A stretch of DNA of 34,779 bases, taken from contig RFMZ01000235.1 in assembly GCA_009927445.1 (NCBI GenBank), positions 1-34,779 of the forward strand, read 5' to 3'. Position 1 is the stretch's first letter, and each line of letters begins with the position of its first letter. A program made the translations under genes and the position numbers. Positions 24,100 to 32,767 of the stretch are shown in pieces. Source of the DNA: Betaproteobacteria bacterium. Lineage in GTDB: Bacteria; Pseudomonadota; Gammaproteobacteria; Burkholderiales; Burkholderiaceae. Under the pieces are notes generated by a model. That model was not told where the DNA came from and did not search any database. It saw only the letters and a list, made by a program, of their open reading frames with translations.

Positions 24100-25989
24100 T
24101 TAAAAAGGAACATTACTTCCCGGGCTATTTGTACCCCCGCTATTGCGAGCAAATGGCGGTGGGGCATAACCTAAAGCCAAATTATCAAACTTGGTAAACT
24201 CGCCCTGCCAGGATAGTTTCACAACACCAATGGGGCCGTTACGCTGCTTACCAATGATAATTTCTGCCACGCCGGCTTGATCTGTTTCAGGGTTATAAAC
24301 CTCATCCCGATAAATAAAAATAATCACGTCCGCATCCTGTTCAATAGCTCCCGAATTATGGCTAACTAAACCATCCATTAACCACGAATGATGCTTTGGG
24401 ACAGTTAGATCAAAAACCTCTGCCGAGCCATCTGACTCAATCTCTTGAACGGCGTCCCAGCCAGGATGAACGCCGTCATAAAGTCCATTACTTTGAGGTA
24501 AAAATTGCGCCAGTTCATCACCCACTTGTAATTGACTAATGTGTTTCCAGCCATCACTTGTAAATACACGATGCTGTAATGTTGCTCGAAAACATCTACC
24601 AGATTGCGTTAAAACCCGCATAACCGGTTTAATCCCAGCAGACCAAACTAATTCTGCTGTAGCTAAGACAATTTCTTGCTGCTCATTCATCGCGAAGACT
24701 AAAGGTTTTACACCGAGTAACTGCGCGATCGGCAGTCTAGTTCCATCGGCTAAACACACTAAGGTTTCACCAGTCACACACTCTCGTAAATCAGACATGA
24801 TCGGCCGTTTATTTTCACGATTTTCTAAGCCTCGATTTAATTGCGATAAAGCAATCACCGGACATTGCATTTCTTTGGCTAAGGACTTGAGTGATCGAGA
24901 TATTTCGGATATTTCAGTGGCACGATTTTCACTAGCAGTACCAACCTTGCCAGACATCAACTGCAAATAGTCAATCACAATCAAACCCACATTGCCATAT
25001 TTCCTGGCCATACGACGCGCTCTCGCTCTTAATTCTAAAGAATTTAACGAACCTGTCTCGTCAACTAAAATTGGCGCTAAGGATAGTTGCCCAACAGCCT
25101 GCGTTACTCGTGGCCACTCCTCGTCACTCAATTGACCAGTTCGCAGACGTCCTTGATTTACCTTACCAACCGAGCCAAGCATCCGAGACGCTAATTGAGA
25201 TGCCGCCATCTCCATTGAAAAAATCAAAACTGGTAGGCCTTCTTTAATCGCAACATTCTCCGCAATATTCATTGCAAAAGAAGTTTTACCCATACTAGGT
25301 CGACCAGCAACAATAATCAAATCGCCCTTTTGCAAGCCACTTGTTTTACGATCCAAATCGATAAACCCAGTCGCTATGCCAGTAATATCACTTTTGGATC
25401 CGCGATCAAATAACTCTTGAATTCGATTAATCGCTTCTGTCATTAATTGATCAATTGGCAAATATTCTGATTGGCGACCACCATCTTGACCAATTTGCAA
25501 AATACGGGACTCTGCCTCATCCAGTAAGGAGCGCACATTCTTACCATCAGCAATGAAAGCAGAATTTGCAATGCTATCGGCAGTTTGTATTAATCTTCGT
25601 AAAATACTACGATCATTAATGATCGTCGCGTATCCCCGAATGTTAGCCGCACTTGGCGTATTCGATGCCAATTGATTTAAATAGATTATTCCAAAATTTT
25701 CAGCAAGCCCAGTCGGCTTTAATTCTTCATGAACAGTTAAAACATCCGCCGGACGATTATCACCAATCAAACGACCAATCGCTTGATAAATAACTGCATG
25801 CTCGGCACGATAAAAGTCCTTATCCGTCAGAATATGGGCAATTAAATCCCACGACGTATTATCTAAAAGGAGGGCACCTAAAACAGATTGTTCTGCCTCA
25901 ATGGAGTGCGGGGGAGTTTTTAGGCCCTGTACAGCCCGATCTTCCTCACCCGTTGGGGTGAGAGATTGGAGTGGACCTACTTCAGACAT
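24100..25989 (-). CDS. dnaB: Replicative DNA helicase DnaB containing a mini-intein
   Basis: Hexameric replicative helicase, 629 residues as translated, including a 142-residue intein at 404-545; the spliced protein would be 487 residues, normal for betaproteobacteria. The N-terminal domain starts HSIEAEQSVLGALLLDN (28-44). The RecA-like domain carries Walker A GRPSMGKTSF (229-238), the FSMEMA block and LIVIDYLQLMSG (336-347). The final motif is split: SDLRE before the intein and SGAIEQDADVIIFIYRDE after it. The end is the usual Gly/Asn-rich tail. It is the last gene of the rpsF-rpsR-rplI-dnaB run, 28 bases after rplI. Helicase function must depend on splicing, because the insertion interrupts a conserved ATPase motif. 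Confidence 0.96.
   Translation of the reverse strand: MSEVGPLQSLTPTGEEDRAVQGLKTPPHSIEAEQSVLGALLLDNTSWDLIAHILTDKDFYRAEHAVIYQAIGRLIGDNRPADVLTVHEELKPTGLAENFGIIYLNQLASNTPSAANIRGYATIINDRSILRRLIQTADSIANSAFIADGKNVRSLLDEAESRILQIGQDGGRQSEYLPIDQLMTEAINRIQELFDRGSKSDITGIATGFIDLDRKTSGLQKGDLIIVAGRPSMGKTSFAMNIAENVAIKEGLPVLIFSMEMAASQLASRMLGSVGKVNQGRLRTGQLSDEEWPRVTQAVGQLSLAPILVDETGSLNSLELRARARRMARKYGNVGLIVIDYLQLMSGKVGTASENRATEISEISRSLKSLAKEMQCPVIALSQLNRGLENRENKRPIMSDLRECVTGETLVCLADGTRLPIAQLLGVKPLVFAMNEQQEIVLATAELVWSAGIKPVMRVLTQSGRCFRATLQHRVFTSDGWKHISQLQVGDELAQFLPQSNGLYDGVHPGWDAVQEIESDGSAEVFDLTVPKHHSWLMDGLVSHNSGAIEQDADVIIFIYRDEVYNPETDQAGVAEIIIGKQRNGPIGVVKLSWQGEFTKFDNLALGYAPPPFARNSGGTNSPGSNVPF
24355..24780 (-). 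other. DnaB mini-intein, 142 residues, no homing endonuclease
   Basis: Protein-splicing element in frame in dnaB. Block A starts with C1 (CVTGETLVCLADG). Block B holds the T67-x2-H70 pair in GRCFRATLQHRVFT. Block F is EVFDLTVPKHHSWLMDG with D124 and H130/H131. Block G is GLVSHN, with penultimate H141 and terminal N142, followed by extein Ser. All residues expected for class 1 splicing are present. There is no room for a LAGLIDADG endonuclease; only a linker of about 20 residues joins the splicing halves. Removal leaves SDLRE-SGAIEQDAD, identical in form to uninterrupted DnaB. The junction is Glu/Cys and Asn/Ser. Confidence 0.96.
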
Positions 25990-26017
25990 CTTCGATCAGT
26001 TGATAAAAGATAGGGTA

Positions 26018-26470
26018 TTAAGCTTGTTCGCCAATTACCTTGACCATGACATCTACCACCACGTCAGTGTGCAAAGCAATGGCAATCGGATACTCTCCAA
26101 CAGCTTTTAAAGGACCATTTGGTAAACGAACCGCACCTTTTTCAATCGCAAAGCCTTTTTGAACGAGAGAGTCAGAAATGTCATGGTTTGTGACTGAACC
26201 AAACAAACGGCCATCAACGCCAGCTTTTTGATGGATTTCAATAAGCTGCCCTTTTAATTTCTCACCAACAGCTTGGCAGGCAGCTAATTTCTCTTGAGCC
26301 ACTTTTTCAAGTTCTGCTCGACGTGCTTCGAAATCGGCGATGGCAGTTTCAGTGGCTCTGCGCGCCTTGCGCTGAGGAATTAAAAAATTTCGTGCAAAAC
26401 CGTCTTTCACACGTACAACATCACCAAGATTTCCTAAATTGGCTACTTTTTCAAGAAGAATGATTTGCAT
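26018..26470 (-). CDS. rplI: 50S ribosomal protein L9
   Basis: Binds 23S rRNA and affects translational fidelity. The start at ATG 26470 gives 150 residues beginning [17 protein letters not shown], the invariant L9 N-terminus, with GGAGAAAATTC just before it; the open frame runs further back to 26533 but that part overlaps rpsR. The long central helix (about 40-75) and the C-terminal domain with [13 protein letters not shown] are present. It lies 13 bases after rpsR and 28 before dnaB. Confidence 0.97.
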   Translation of the reverse strand: MQIILLEKVANLGNLGDVVRVKDGFARNFLIPQRKARRATETAIADFEARRAELEKVAQEKLAACQAVGEKLKGQLIEIHQKAGVDGRLFGSVTNHDISDSLVQKGFAIEKGAVRLPNGPLKAVGEYPIAIALHTDVVVDVMVKVIGEQA

Positions 26471-26483
26471 GAATTTTCTCCAA

Positions 26484-26759
26484 TTAGTTTTTATGTTGAT
26501 CAGTAAATGGCAAGAATGCCAAAAATCGAGCACGCTTAATTGCCGTATCTAGCTGACGCTGATACTTCGCTTTTGTTCCGGTCAAACGCGCCGGAGTGAT
26601 TTTGCCATTCTCACCGACAAAGTCTTTTAAAGTATCTATATCTTTGTAATCAACTTGGGCGACATTTCCAACTGTAAAGCGACAAAAACGCTTACGTTTA
26701 AATAAGGGATTTTGCGCCGGTTTCTTTTTCAAATCGATATTTTTTTTGCCAAAAGCCAT
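26484..26759 (-). CDS. rpsR: 30S ribosomal protein S18
   Basis: Small-subunit protein that pairs with S6 on the platform. It has 91 residues with the core [21 protein letters not shown] and the typical C-terminal block with [17 protein letters not shown]. The single Cys sits in the RKRFCRF stretch. AAAGGAAATACC precedes the ATG. A 260-base gap, lacking a gene, separates it from rpsF upstream. Confidence 0.97.
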   Translation of the reverse strand: MAFGKKNIDLKKKPAQNPLFKRKRFCRFTVGNVAQVDYKDIDTLKDFVGENGKITPARLTGTKAKYQRQLDTAIKRARFLAFLPFTDQHKN

Positions 26760-27019
26760 GGTATTTCCTTTAATGAATAATGGTTGTATGAAAGCTACTG
26801 TTTACGATCCTCATCACGGTATGCTTCCGATTAAATTTCATTCCAATTGGGTTATTTATTTAATTTTCAGCTTGATGTGTGACTTGCTCAATTTGACTTA
26901 CCTCGTTAATAGCTTAGTTTGGTCACCGCAGTTACTACCGCAGTTTATTACCGTAGTTACTGCCCTCAGTTAACAAAGCGCCAAATATATTAGTTCAGCC
27001 ACACACATACCGCAGAGTG
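26760..27019 (-). other. Gene-free interval where priB is usually found
   Basis: In most betaproteobacteria priB (primosomal replication protein N, about 100 residues) lies between rpsF and rpsR. Here the 260 bases have stops in all three minus-strand frames, and the longest minus-strand pieces are about a dozen residues. I could not align any piece convincingly to PriB. The plus-strand frame 26746-26973 is not gene-like. A 3-copy tandem repeat lies at 26925-26961. The interval could be a decayed priB or a replacement after deletion. Confidence 0.6.
26925..26961. repeat. Three-copy degenerate 12/13-bp tandem repeat
   Basis: Copies are ACCGCAGTTACT (26925-26936), ACCGCAGTTTATT (26937-26949) and ACCGTAGTTACT (26950-26961). 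They lie in the gene-free rpsF-rpsR interval. Confidence 0.7.
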
Positions 27020-27388
27020 TTATGCAGCAGGTGCCTCCACTTGTTGCGTTTTACGAGATTCTTCTTTTTGAACTTCTTTCATCATGATCGATGGTTCAGT
27101 TTCAGCTTTTTTCACCTGAATAATCAAGTGCCGTAAAACAGCATCATTGAATTTAAAAGAATGCTCAAGCTCAAGCAATGTCGCCTGATCGCATTCAATA
27201 TTCATGCATACGTAATGGGCTTTAGCTAATTTATTAATTAGGTAAGCCATCTGACGACGCCCCCAATCTTCAACGCGATGAACTTTACCGTTTGCAGCTG
27301 TTAATGCAGCCTTGTAACGATCAATCATCGCGGGAACTTGCTCGCTTTGGTCCGGATGGACGATAAAAACTATTTCATAATGACGCAT
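27020..27388 (-). CDS. rpsF: 30S ribosomal protein S6
   Basis: Small-subunit protein that binds S18 and, as a complex with it, 16S rRNA. The start is ATG 27388 ([17 protein letters not shown]) with AAGGAG six bases upstream; the frame is open one codon further to a TTG. The 122 residues include [20 protein letters not shown], the S6 signature region, and a charged C-terminal tail rich in Glu, Lys and Ala. It is first in the rpsF-rpsR-rplI-dnaB run and has its own promoter about 115 bases upstream. Confidence 0.97.
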   Translation of the reverse strand: MRHYEIVFIVHPDQSEQVPAMIDRYKAALTAANGKVHRVEDWGRRQMAYLINKLAKAHYVCMNIECDQATLLELEHSFKFNDAVLRHLIIQVKKAETEPSIMMKEVQKEESRKTQQVEAPAA

Positions 27389-27409
27389 CAAACACTCCTT
27401 ATGGTTGTA

Positions 27410-27453
27410 GCTGCCCGGCGTCAGGTTCTCTGTTTAAGAACTGTCAGTGCAGC
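27410..27453 (-). promoter_or_regulatory. Probable S6:S18 autoregulatory leader structure
   Basis: In the rpsF leader RNA, GCUGC (27453-27449) can pair with GCAGC (27414-27410). The enclosed part holds a hairpin GUUCU/AGAAC (27441-27437 with 27429-27425), and CCG (27418-27416) lies just before the closing strand. A stem with an exposed CCG next to a hairpin is the known binding element of the S6:S18 complex in bacterial rpsF leaders. The match is by eye; covariation was not tested. Confidence 0.5.
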
Positions 27454-27503
27454 AAGGGTGAAAAAAGAACAAATCTTTGTTTGATAACAAAGTACAGCCC
27501 CAA

Positions 27504-27532
27504 ATTATAGCAAATTACTGCCCCCTTTACAA
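27504..27532 (-). promoter_or_regulatory. Promoter of the rpsF-rpsR-rplI-dnaB run
   Basis: On the minus strand TTGTAA (27532-27527) and TATAAT (27509-27504) are spaced by 17 bases. Transcription would start near 27497, giving a leader of about 110 bases that contains the candidate S6:S18 element. It also drives dnaB unless an internal promoter exists. Confidence 0.7.
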
Positions 27533-27637
27533 ATAAATTTAGCAAAAAAGTGCTCAGCAAAGTTTATTTACCCGCTTAATCGGAGAAATACCTCACACAA
27601 GTTTCAGTTAAAACAAAACTTGATTAAACCTCAAAAA

Positions 27638-27653
27638 CTGTATATAGTAACAG
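27638..27653 (+). promoter_or_regulatory. LexA box (SOS operator) of lexA
   Basis: CTGTATATAGTAACAG fits the gammaproteobacterial/betaproteobacterial SOS box CTGT-N8-ACAG with both half-sites perfect. It ends 24 bases before the lexA ATG and probably overlaps the lexA promoter, so LexA should repress its own gene. Confidence 0.85.
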
Positions 27654-27677
27654 TATGTATATAAATTCAGGAATTTT

Positions 27678-28352
27678 ATGATTTCCTCGCTACCCAAATT
27701 AACATCTCGCCAAGCTGAAATTCTTCATTTGGTCGAAAAATCTATTCAAGAATTTGGCGCACCACCAACTCGCTCTGAAATTGCCAAGCAACTTGGTTTT
27801 GCTTCCGCAAATGCAGCGGAGGAACACCTCAAAGCGTTGGCTAAAAAAGGCTACTTAGAGCTTAGTCCTGGCACTTCTAGAGGAATTCGCTTAGCAAGCA
27901 TAGTCCGCCAAGCGGCTAAAGAGATCCAAAAGGCTTCGCAAACGGTTGCCCAACTCTCACTACCATTAATTGGAAGAGTTGCTGCGGGCGCACCAATTCT
28001 GGCCTTAGAACATGTAGAAAAACAAGTTCCTGTCGACCCAAATCTCTTTGCGCAAGGAGCTGACTATCTCCTTAAAGTTCGTGGTATGAGCATGCGAGAT
28101 GCTGGAATTTTAGACGGCGACTACTTAGCTGTAAAAAAAGCCTCTCATGCCAATAATGGCGATATTGTTGTTGCTAGAATTGATGACGAAGTGACCGTTA
28201 AGCGCTGGTTAAAAAAAGAAACGCCCGCCGGTACGCAATACCAATTGCTCCCGGAAAACCCAGATTTTGAACCAATTATTGTGAATCAGACAACGAACGA
28301 TTTCTCGATCGAAGGATTAGCAGTTGGGCTAATTCGTCCTCATGGTTTATGA
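27678..28352 (+). CDS. lexA: SOS repressor LexA
   Basis: Dimeric repressor of the DNA-damage response that cleaves itself when activated by RecA. The 224 residues show the winged-helix N-terminal domain ([32 protein letters not shown]), a linker, and the S24 peptidase domain. The cleavage site is A103-G104 in [11 protein letters not shown]; the catalytic dyad is S138 in [11 protein letters not shown] and K175 in VTVKRW. The length is slightly above the 202 of E. coli because of a longer linker. It is divergent from rpsF and carries a perfect SOS box upstream. Confidence 0.97.
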   Translation: MISSLPKLTSRQAEILHLVEKSIQEFGAPPTRSEIAKQLGFASANAAEEHLKALAKKGYLELSPGTSRGIRLASIVRQAAKEIQKASQTVAQLSLPLIGRVAAGAPILALEHVEKQVPVDPNLFAQGADYLLKVRGMSMRDAGILDGDYLAVKKASHANNGDIVVARIDDEVTVKRWLKKETPAGTQYQLLPENPDFEPIIVNQTTNDFSIEGLAVGLIRPHGL

Positions 28353-28542
28353 GATGGGTGTGTTGGATGATTTTTTTATAATGAATGCCTTATTCTCGTC
28401 ACGATGAAATCATTGCAATAGAACGCAAGCAAGACGCACTTATACTACCTTCATCGCTGCATCAAAAGTCCTTGAATCCTGCAACCGCGGGAATGCAACA
28501 CGTTACGCATAAGCTTTAATTAGCATAAAATACAGGCTAATC

Positions 28543-30882
28543 ATGAATGCACCCAAATCACTATTTGCAATACCGCAAGCACCTCACCTCAATTCGTACC
28601 CTAAGTACTGGGCCGAATGTTTTGGTCGAGCACCTTTCTTGCCAATGAGCAGAAATGAAATGGACCAACTTGGCTGGGATTCCTGTGACATCATTTTAGT
28701 CACTGGCGATGCTTATGTTGACCACCCTAGCTTCGGCATGGCAATTATCGGCCGCTTACTTGAGTCTCAGGGATTTCGGGTCGGAATTATCTCTCAACCC
28801 ACTTGGCAAAATGCTGAGCCATTCAAAACCCTGGGTAAACCCAACTTATATTTTGGGGTAACAGCAGGCAATATGGATTCGATGATCAATGGCTATACGG
28901 CTGATCGGAAAATTCGTAAAGATGATGCCTATACAGCAGGTGGCATGGGCGGTAAACGTCCAGATCGCTGCTCTCTAGTCTATGCTCAGCGCTGTCAGGA
29001 AGCGTTTCCTGAAGTGCCAATTATTATGGGTGGTATCGAAGCCTCACTGCGCCGAATTGCCCATTATGATTATTGGCAGGATAAAGTCCGACGATCGATC
29101 TTGATTGATGCCAAAGCCGATATTCTTCTATATGGCAATGCCGAACGTGCTCTGGTTGAAATATCTCATCGCCTGGCACGCGGAGAAAAAATACGCGATA
29201 TCCAAGATGTGCGAGGTACCGCCTTTGTGCGCCGAAAACCGGCGACCGATTTTCTAGAAATTGATTCTACCCAAGTCGATGCACCTGGCAAAATTGACCC
29301 GCCAGTAAATCCTTATCTGATGCCCGATGAACAAGCTGCTGCTCAAGGAGAGTCCTGCGCAAAAGCAAATCCTGATGAAACATCCCAAAAGCCCTCTTCA
29401 ACTCAAGTCGTTCAAATCCACTTATCAACAAAAAAACGCCTTGATCGAGACCGAACTGTAATCCGCTTGCCAAGCTATGAGGCAGTCAAACGCGATGCTG
29501 TCTTATATGCCCACGCTAGTCGAATTTTGCACTTAGAAACCAATCCGGGCAATGCGCGTGCTTTAGTGCAACAACACGGCATTGGCCCATCTACGCGGGA
29601 CGTTTGGCTCACGCCGCCACCAATCCCCCTGACGACAGAAGAAATGGATTTTGTCTTCGATCAACCCTATGCAAGGGCTCCTCATCCCAGTTATGGGGAT
29701 GCCAAAATTCCAGCTTGGGAAATGATTCGTTTCTCAGTCAACATTATGCGAGGCTGTTTTGGGGGCTGTACATTTTGCTCAATTACGGAACATGAGGGTC
29801 GGATTATCCAAAACCGCTCAGCCAACTCCATTATTAAAGAAATTGAGGATATTAGAGATAAAGTTCCAGGTTTTACAGGAGTTATTTCTGACTTGGGTGG
29901 TCCAACAGCAAATATGTATCGGATTGCCTGTAAATCAAAAGAAATTGAAGCGCATTGTAGAAAACCTTCTTGTGTCTACCCAGATGTTTGTCCTAATCTC
30001 AACACGGATCACACACCCTTAATCCAACTGTATCGGCGTGCTCGTGGTTTACCTGGCGTAAAAAAAATCCTGATTAGTTCAGGGTTACGTTACGACTTAG
30101 CCGTCAAAGCTCCAGCCTATATTAAAGAATTAGTCACCCACCATGTCGGTGGCTATCTTAAAATTGCGCCAGAGCATACCGAAGGTGGCCCTCTGAGCAA
30201 AATGATGAAGCCTGGAATTGGGAGCTATAACAAATTTAAAGAACTGTTTGATAAGTACTCCAAAGAGGCCGGCAAAGAGCAATATCTAATCCCTTACTTT
30301 ATTGCAGCCCACCCAGGAACTAGCGATGAAGATATGATGCACTTAGCTATCTGGCTTAAACAAAATAATTTTCGAGCTGATCAGGTTCAAACTTTCTACC
30401 CATCCCCCATGGCTACAGCAACTGCGATGTACCATACTAATAAAAATCCTCTGCGTAAAGTTACTCAGGATAGCGAGTCAGTCGATATCGTCCGTGGGGA
30501 AAAAAGACGGCGTCTTCATAAAGCGTTTCTGCGCTATCATGATGCCAATAATTGGCCTTTACTTCGAGACGCCCTTAAAAAAATGGGCCGCGCAGACCTC
30601 ATTGGTAATGGTAAACATCATTTAATCCCAAGTTACCAACCACAAACTGATGGAAGCTATCAAAGTTCTCGAAAGAAAAACTCCTCGCAGCCTCTTGGTT
30701 CTGCAAAAGCCGTTCTAAGAACGCGTAGCCAAATAGCTCCAAACCCAAGAGACTTTACAATTCCTGAGAAAGTCAAAACAAAAAATACAGCCCAGCCAAC
30801 TCGAGGAAGAATCCTCACGCAACATACCGGCTTACCCCCAAGATCGATGCGTTCTAGTAAGTCGATCAAAACTGCCAAATAA
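28543..30882 (+). CDS. YgiQ family radical SAM protein
   Basis: Radical SAM iron-sulfur protein of the YgiQ group, 779 residues; its reaction is not established. The 4Fe-4S cluster motif is C405-x3-C409-x2-C412 in [12 protein letters not shown]. The N-terminal domain starts with [18 protein letters not shown] and contains [15 protein letters not shown], both hallmarks of the group. Residues about 245-290 form a polar, low-complexity insert ([19 protein letters not shown]), and the last about 90 residues are basic and probably disordered. The 190 bases before the gene hold TAAAAT near 28526 but no convincing -35. The stop lies 6 bases before the NUDIX gene. Confidence 0.93.
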   Translation: MNAPKSLFAIPQAPHLNSYPKYWAECFGRAPFLPMSRNEMDQLGWDSCDIILVTGDAYVDHPSFGMAIIGRLLESQGFRVGIISQPTWQNAEPFKTLGKPNLYFGVTAGNMDSMINGYTADRKIRKDDAYTAGGMGGKRPDRCSLVYAQRCQEAFPEVPIIMGGIEASLRRIAHYDYWQDKVRRSILIDAKADILLYGNAERALVEISHRLARGEKIRDIQDVRGTAFVRRKPATDFLEIDSTQVDAPGKIDPPVNPYLMPDEQAAAQGESCAKANPDETSQKPSSTQVVQIHLSTKKRLDRDRTVIRLPSYEAVKRDAVLYAHASRILHLETNPGNARALVQQHGIGPSTRDVWLTPPPIPLTTEEMDFVFDQPYARAPHPSYGDAKIPAWEMIRFSVNIMRGCFGGCTFCSITEHEGRIIQNRSANSIIKEIEDIRDKVPGFTGVISDLGGPTANMYRIACKSKEIEAHCRKPSCVYPDVCPNLNTDHTPLIQLYRRARGLPGVKKILISSGLRYDLAVKAPAYIKELVTHHVGGYLKIAPEHTEGGPLSKMMKPGIGSYNKFKELFDKYSKEAGKEQYLIPYFIAAHPGTSDEDMMHLAIWLKQNNFRADQVQTFYPSPMATATAMYHTNKNPLRKVTQDSESVDIVRGEKRRRLHKAFLRYHDANNWPLLRDALKKMGRADLIGNGKHHLIPSYQPQTDGSYQSSRKKNSSQPLGSAKAVLRTRSQIAPNPRDFTIPEKVKTKNTAQPTRGRILTQHTGLPPRSMRSSKSIKTAK

Positions 30883-30888
30883 GTTGTC

Positions 30889-31425
30889 ATGCAAGTCGCT
30901 CAAACTATGTGGCAGATTCTCGAGATATATAGCGATCTTTTTCCTTTAGAAAAAAATCACCTCTTGTCACAAACGCATTATGTACGAGATCTTCCCGATC
31001 CCTTTGCGCGCTCAACCCTACCAGGTCATATTACAGGTAGCGGCATCGTCATCGTCGATCAAAAAATGTTACTGATTCACCATCGATATTTGAAAGAATG
31101 GTTTCAGCCAGGTGGTCATGTTGACCCTGGTGAAACACCAGATACTTGCGCTATTAGAGAAGTAACCGAAGAAACTGGTTGGCATACCGCACATATCGCA
31201 TCTCACCAAGCCCCTCTCCCAATTGACATTGAAATGCACTTGATACCAGCCAATCCAATCAAACAAGAAAAAGAGCACTGGCACATCGATTTTGCCTATC
31301 TTTTGGAACCAATCCACCAAGGCTTGGCCAGCGATCCAGAAGTATGCGATTGGTTTGATATCCAATCATTACAAGCACCTCGATTGGCCCGAGTTGTCCA
31401 AAAATATTACGAGCGTCTAAAATAA
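30889..31425 (+). CDS. NUDIX hydrolase
   Basis: Hydrolase of nucleoside-diphosphate-linked substrates. The NUDIX box is complete at 76-98: G76, E82, R90-E91-V92, E94-E95 and G97 in the pattern Gx5Ex7REUxEExGU. The 178 residues start MQVAQTMWQILEIYSDLFPL; an alternative start is the ATG at 30907. The domain begins near residue 48. Family members of this type, with an N-terminal helical lead and a VDQKMLLIHHRYLKEWFQPGGH strand, are uncharacterised, so the substrate is unknown. It follows the YgiQ gene by 6 bases. Confidence 0.9.
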   Translation: MQVAQTMWQILEIYSDLFPLEKNHLLSQTHYVRDLPDPFARSTLPGHITGSGIVIVDQKMLLIHHRYLKEWFQPGGHVDPGETPDTCAIREVTEETGWHTAHIASHQAPLPIDIEMHLIPANPIKQEKEHWHIDFAYLLEPIHQGLASDPEVCDWFDIQSLQAPRLARVVQKYYERLK

Positions 31426-31451
31426 AATTAAATAAGTCATTTAATGAGTGA

Positions 31452-32039
31452 CTATTTGATTACGCCAGTAGCGCCTACTAAAGCACCCCCCAGTAATAAA
31501 ACTAAGATATGTGCTCTCGTAAAAGAAAATAATAAAATCGTTGCTATAGTTAATGCCCAATTGGGCCAATAAATTTCGTAATTGGCATTATGTGATGAAA
31601 CGATCCAACTAGACGCCATCATGGCGCCAATCACCACCGGCGCCATGCCCTGCTTAAAGGCAATAACAAAAATCTTTTCGCTATTTTTTTGAACCCAGCT
31701 CGTTGCTGTGTAGGCCAGTGTACAAGTTGGTATAAGAGCACAAGAAATCGTCATCAAAAATCCTAAAATGGCCAAACCGTATGGCGAGGATCCGACTGCG
31801 GTAGCGTTTAATCCAAAGTACCAACCCATCATCGCTAACATTAAAGCATTCGGACCAGGTGATGCCTGAGCTAAAGCTAAACCTGAATTAAATTGCTTCT
31901 CAGTCATCCAACCATAGTCATCAATAAAGAATCGATGCATCTCTGGCAAGAGAGCAATAGCCCCACCAATTGAAAATAATGATAGACCAGCAAACTGTAG
32001 GGCAACTGTTAACCAATCACTCGCTTGGATAGGATTCAT
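31452..32039 (-). CDS. Chromate transporter family protein (second half-size subunit)
   Basis: Half-size CHR-family membrane protein, 195 residues from ATG 32039 (MNPIQASDWLTVALQFAGLS). The start overlaps the stop of the upstream half as ATGA, showing tight coupling; a longer frame back to 32090 is less likely. Visible CHR motifs are SIGGAIALLPEMHRFFID (about 23-40) and ALAQASPGPNALMLAMMGW (about 55-73). About six hydrophobic segments follow. In the short-chain CHR group, two such halves form one transporter; whether the physiological substrate is chromate or another anion is not shown by sequence. Confidence 0.88.
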   Translation of the reverse strand: MNPIQASDWLTVALQFAGLSLFSIGGAIALLPEMHRFFIDDYGWMTEKQFNSGLALAQASPGPNALMLAMMGWYFGLNATAVGSSPYGLAILGFLMTISCALIPTCTLAYTATSWVQKNSEKIFVIAFKQGMAPVVIGAMMASSWIVSSHNANYEIYWPNWALTIATILLFSFTRAHILVLLLGGALVGATGVIK

Positions 32040-32635
32040 GACAAGGGTGGCCCCTTCCGCAGGGCAGATATCCGGCGATATGTCAACCATACCGAGATAA
32101 ACCCAAGGCCAAATAAAACTAAGATGAGTGAAATTTTAAATATCGCTAAACTTAAAAAAGCAATACCTATAAGGACCATACTTCCCAAAAAAGTAATCGG
32201 ATGACCTTTCAGGCCTGACGCTAACTTAATCGCACTTCCTGCTATCAAACCAGCAGCAACGGCTCCCATTCCCTGAAGGGCTCCTGCAACTTCCGGAATA
32301 TCTTGCATCTGTTCAAAAAAAATAGCCATCAAAATGAGAACAATAGATGGAAAAAGAAAAATTCCAGCAATGGATGCTAATGCGCCTCTTAAACCAAAAT
32401 ATCTGGCACCTAGCATGACTGCTAAATTGACTATATTGGGGCCGGGAAGAACCTGAGCTACAGCCCATTCCTCTACAAACTCTTGGTTAGTTAACCAACG
32501 GCGCTCCTCCACAATCACTTTTCTAGAGATAGGAAAAATACCCCCAAATCCCTGCAGAGCTAAAGAGGTCATCGCCCAGAAAAGATTAGCAACAGATTTG
32601 GGCCTCTGAGCTACTTGGTCGATCGACGGATTCAT
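32036..32635 (-). CDS. Chromate transporter family protein (first half-size subunit)
   Basis: Half-size CHR-family membrane protein of 199 residues. It has the conserved LQGFGGIFPISRKVIVEE (about 27-44), ERRWLTNQEFVEEWAVAQVL and PGPNIVNLAVMLG, followed by hydrophobic helices. It is the upstream member of the pair and its stop is fused with the start of the second half. The two halves are distinct in sequence, as expected for the N- and C-type members of the short-chain CHR pairs. Membrane topology was judged by eye. The pair is convergent with the NUDIX gene and divergent from the binding protein at 32768. Confidence 0.88.
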   Translation of the reverse strand: MNPSIDQVAQRPKSVANLFWAMTSLALQGFGGIFPISRKVIVEERRWLTNQEFVEEWAVAQVLPGPNIVNLAVMLGARYFGLRGALASIAGIFLFPSIVLILMAIFFEQMQDIPEVAGALQGMGAVAAGLIAGSAIKLASGLKGHPITFLGSMVLIGIAFLSLAIFKISLILVLFGLGFISVWLTYRRISALRKGPPLS

Positions 32636-32767
32636 AAAAAGATTATTAAAAAAATACTACGAACAGGTATACAGAATAACCCATCCGTTAACCAAAGCTA
32701 AAAATCGTGTAATGGGTTTAAAAAAGCATAGAATATAGATTATTCACTTCACCATGATTAGGAATAA

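Noticed and set aside
24539..24970. Plus-strand open frame of 143 residues opposite dnaB and its intein
   Set aside because: It is a shadow of the dnaB coding sequence. The dnaB frame has full motifs on both sides and within the intein.
24100..25989. Reading the dnaB insert as a lineage-specific loop rather than an intein
   Set aside because: The insert has Cys at its start, a TxxH block B motif, a block F motif and the terminal His-Asn followed by Ser, in correct order and spacing, and its removal restores the conserved DnaB motif.
26746..26973. Plus-strand open frame of 75 residues in the rpsF-rpsR gap
   Set aside because: It starts inside rpsR on the opposite strand, lacks a family match, and runs through the tandem repeat. 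Most likely a chance frame.
27651..27672. Possible second LexA box downstream of the first
   Set aside because: The sequence after the first box lacks a CTGT half-site at the required 8-base spacing from an ACAG.
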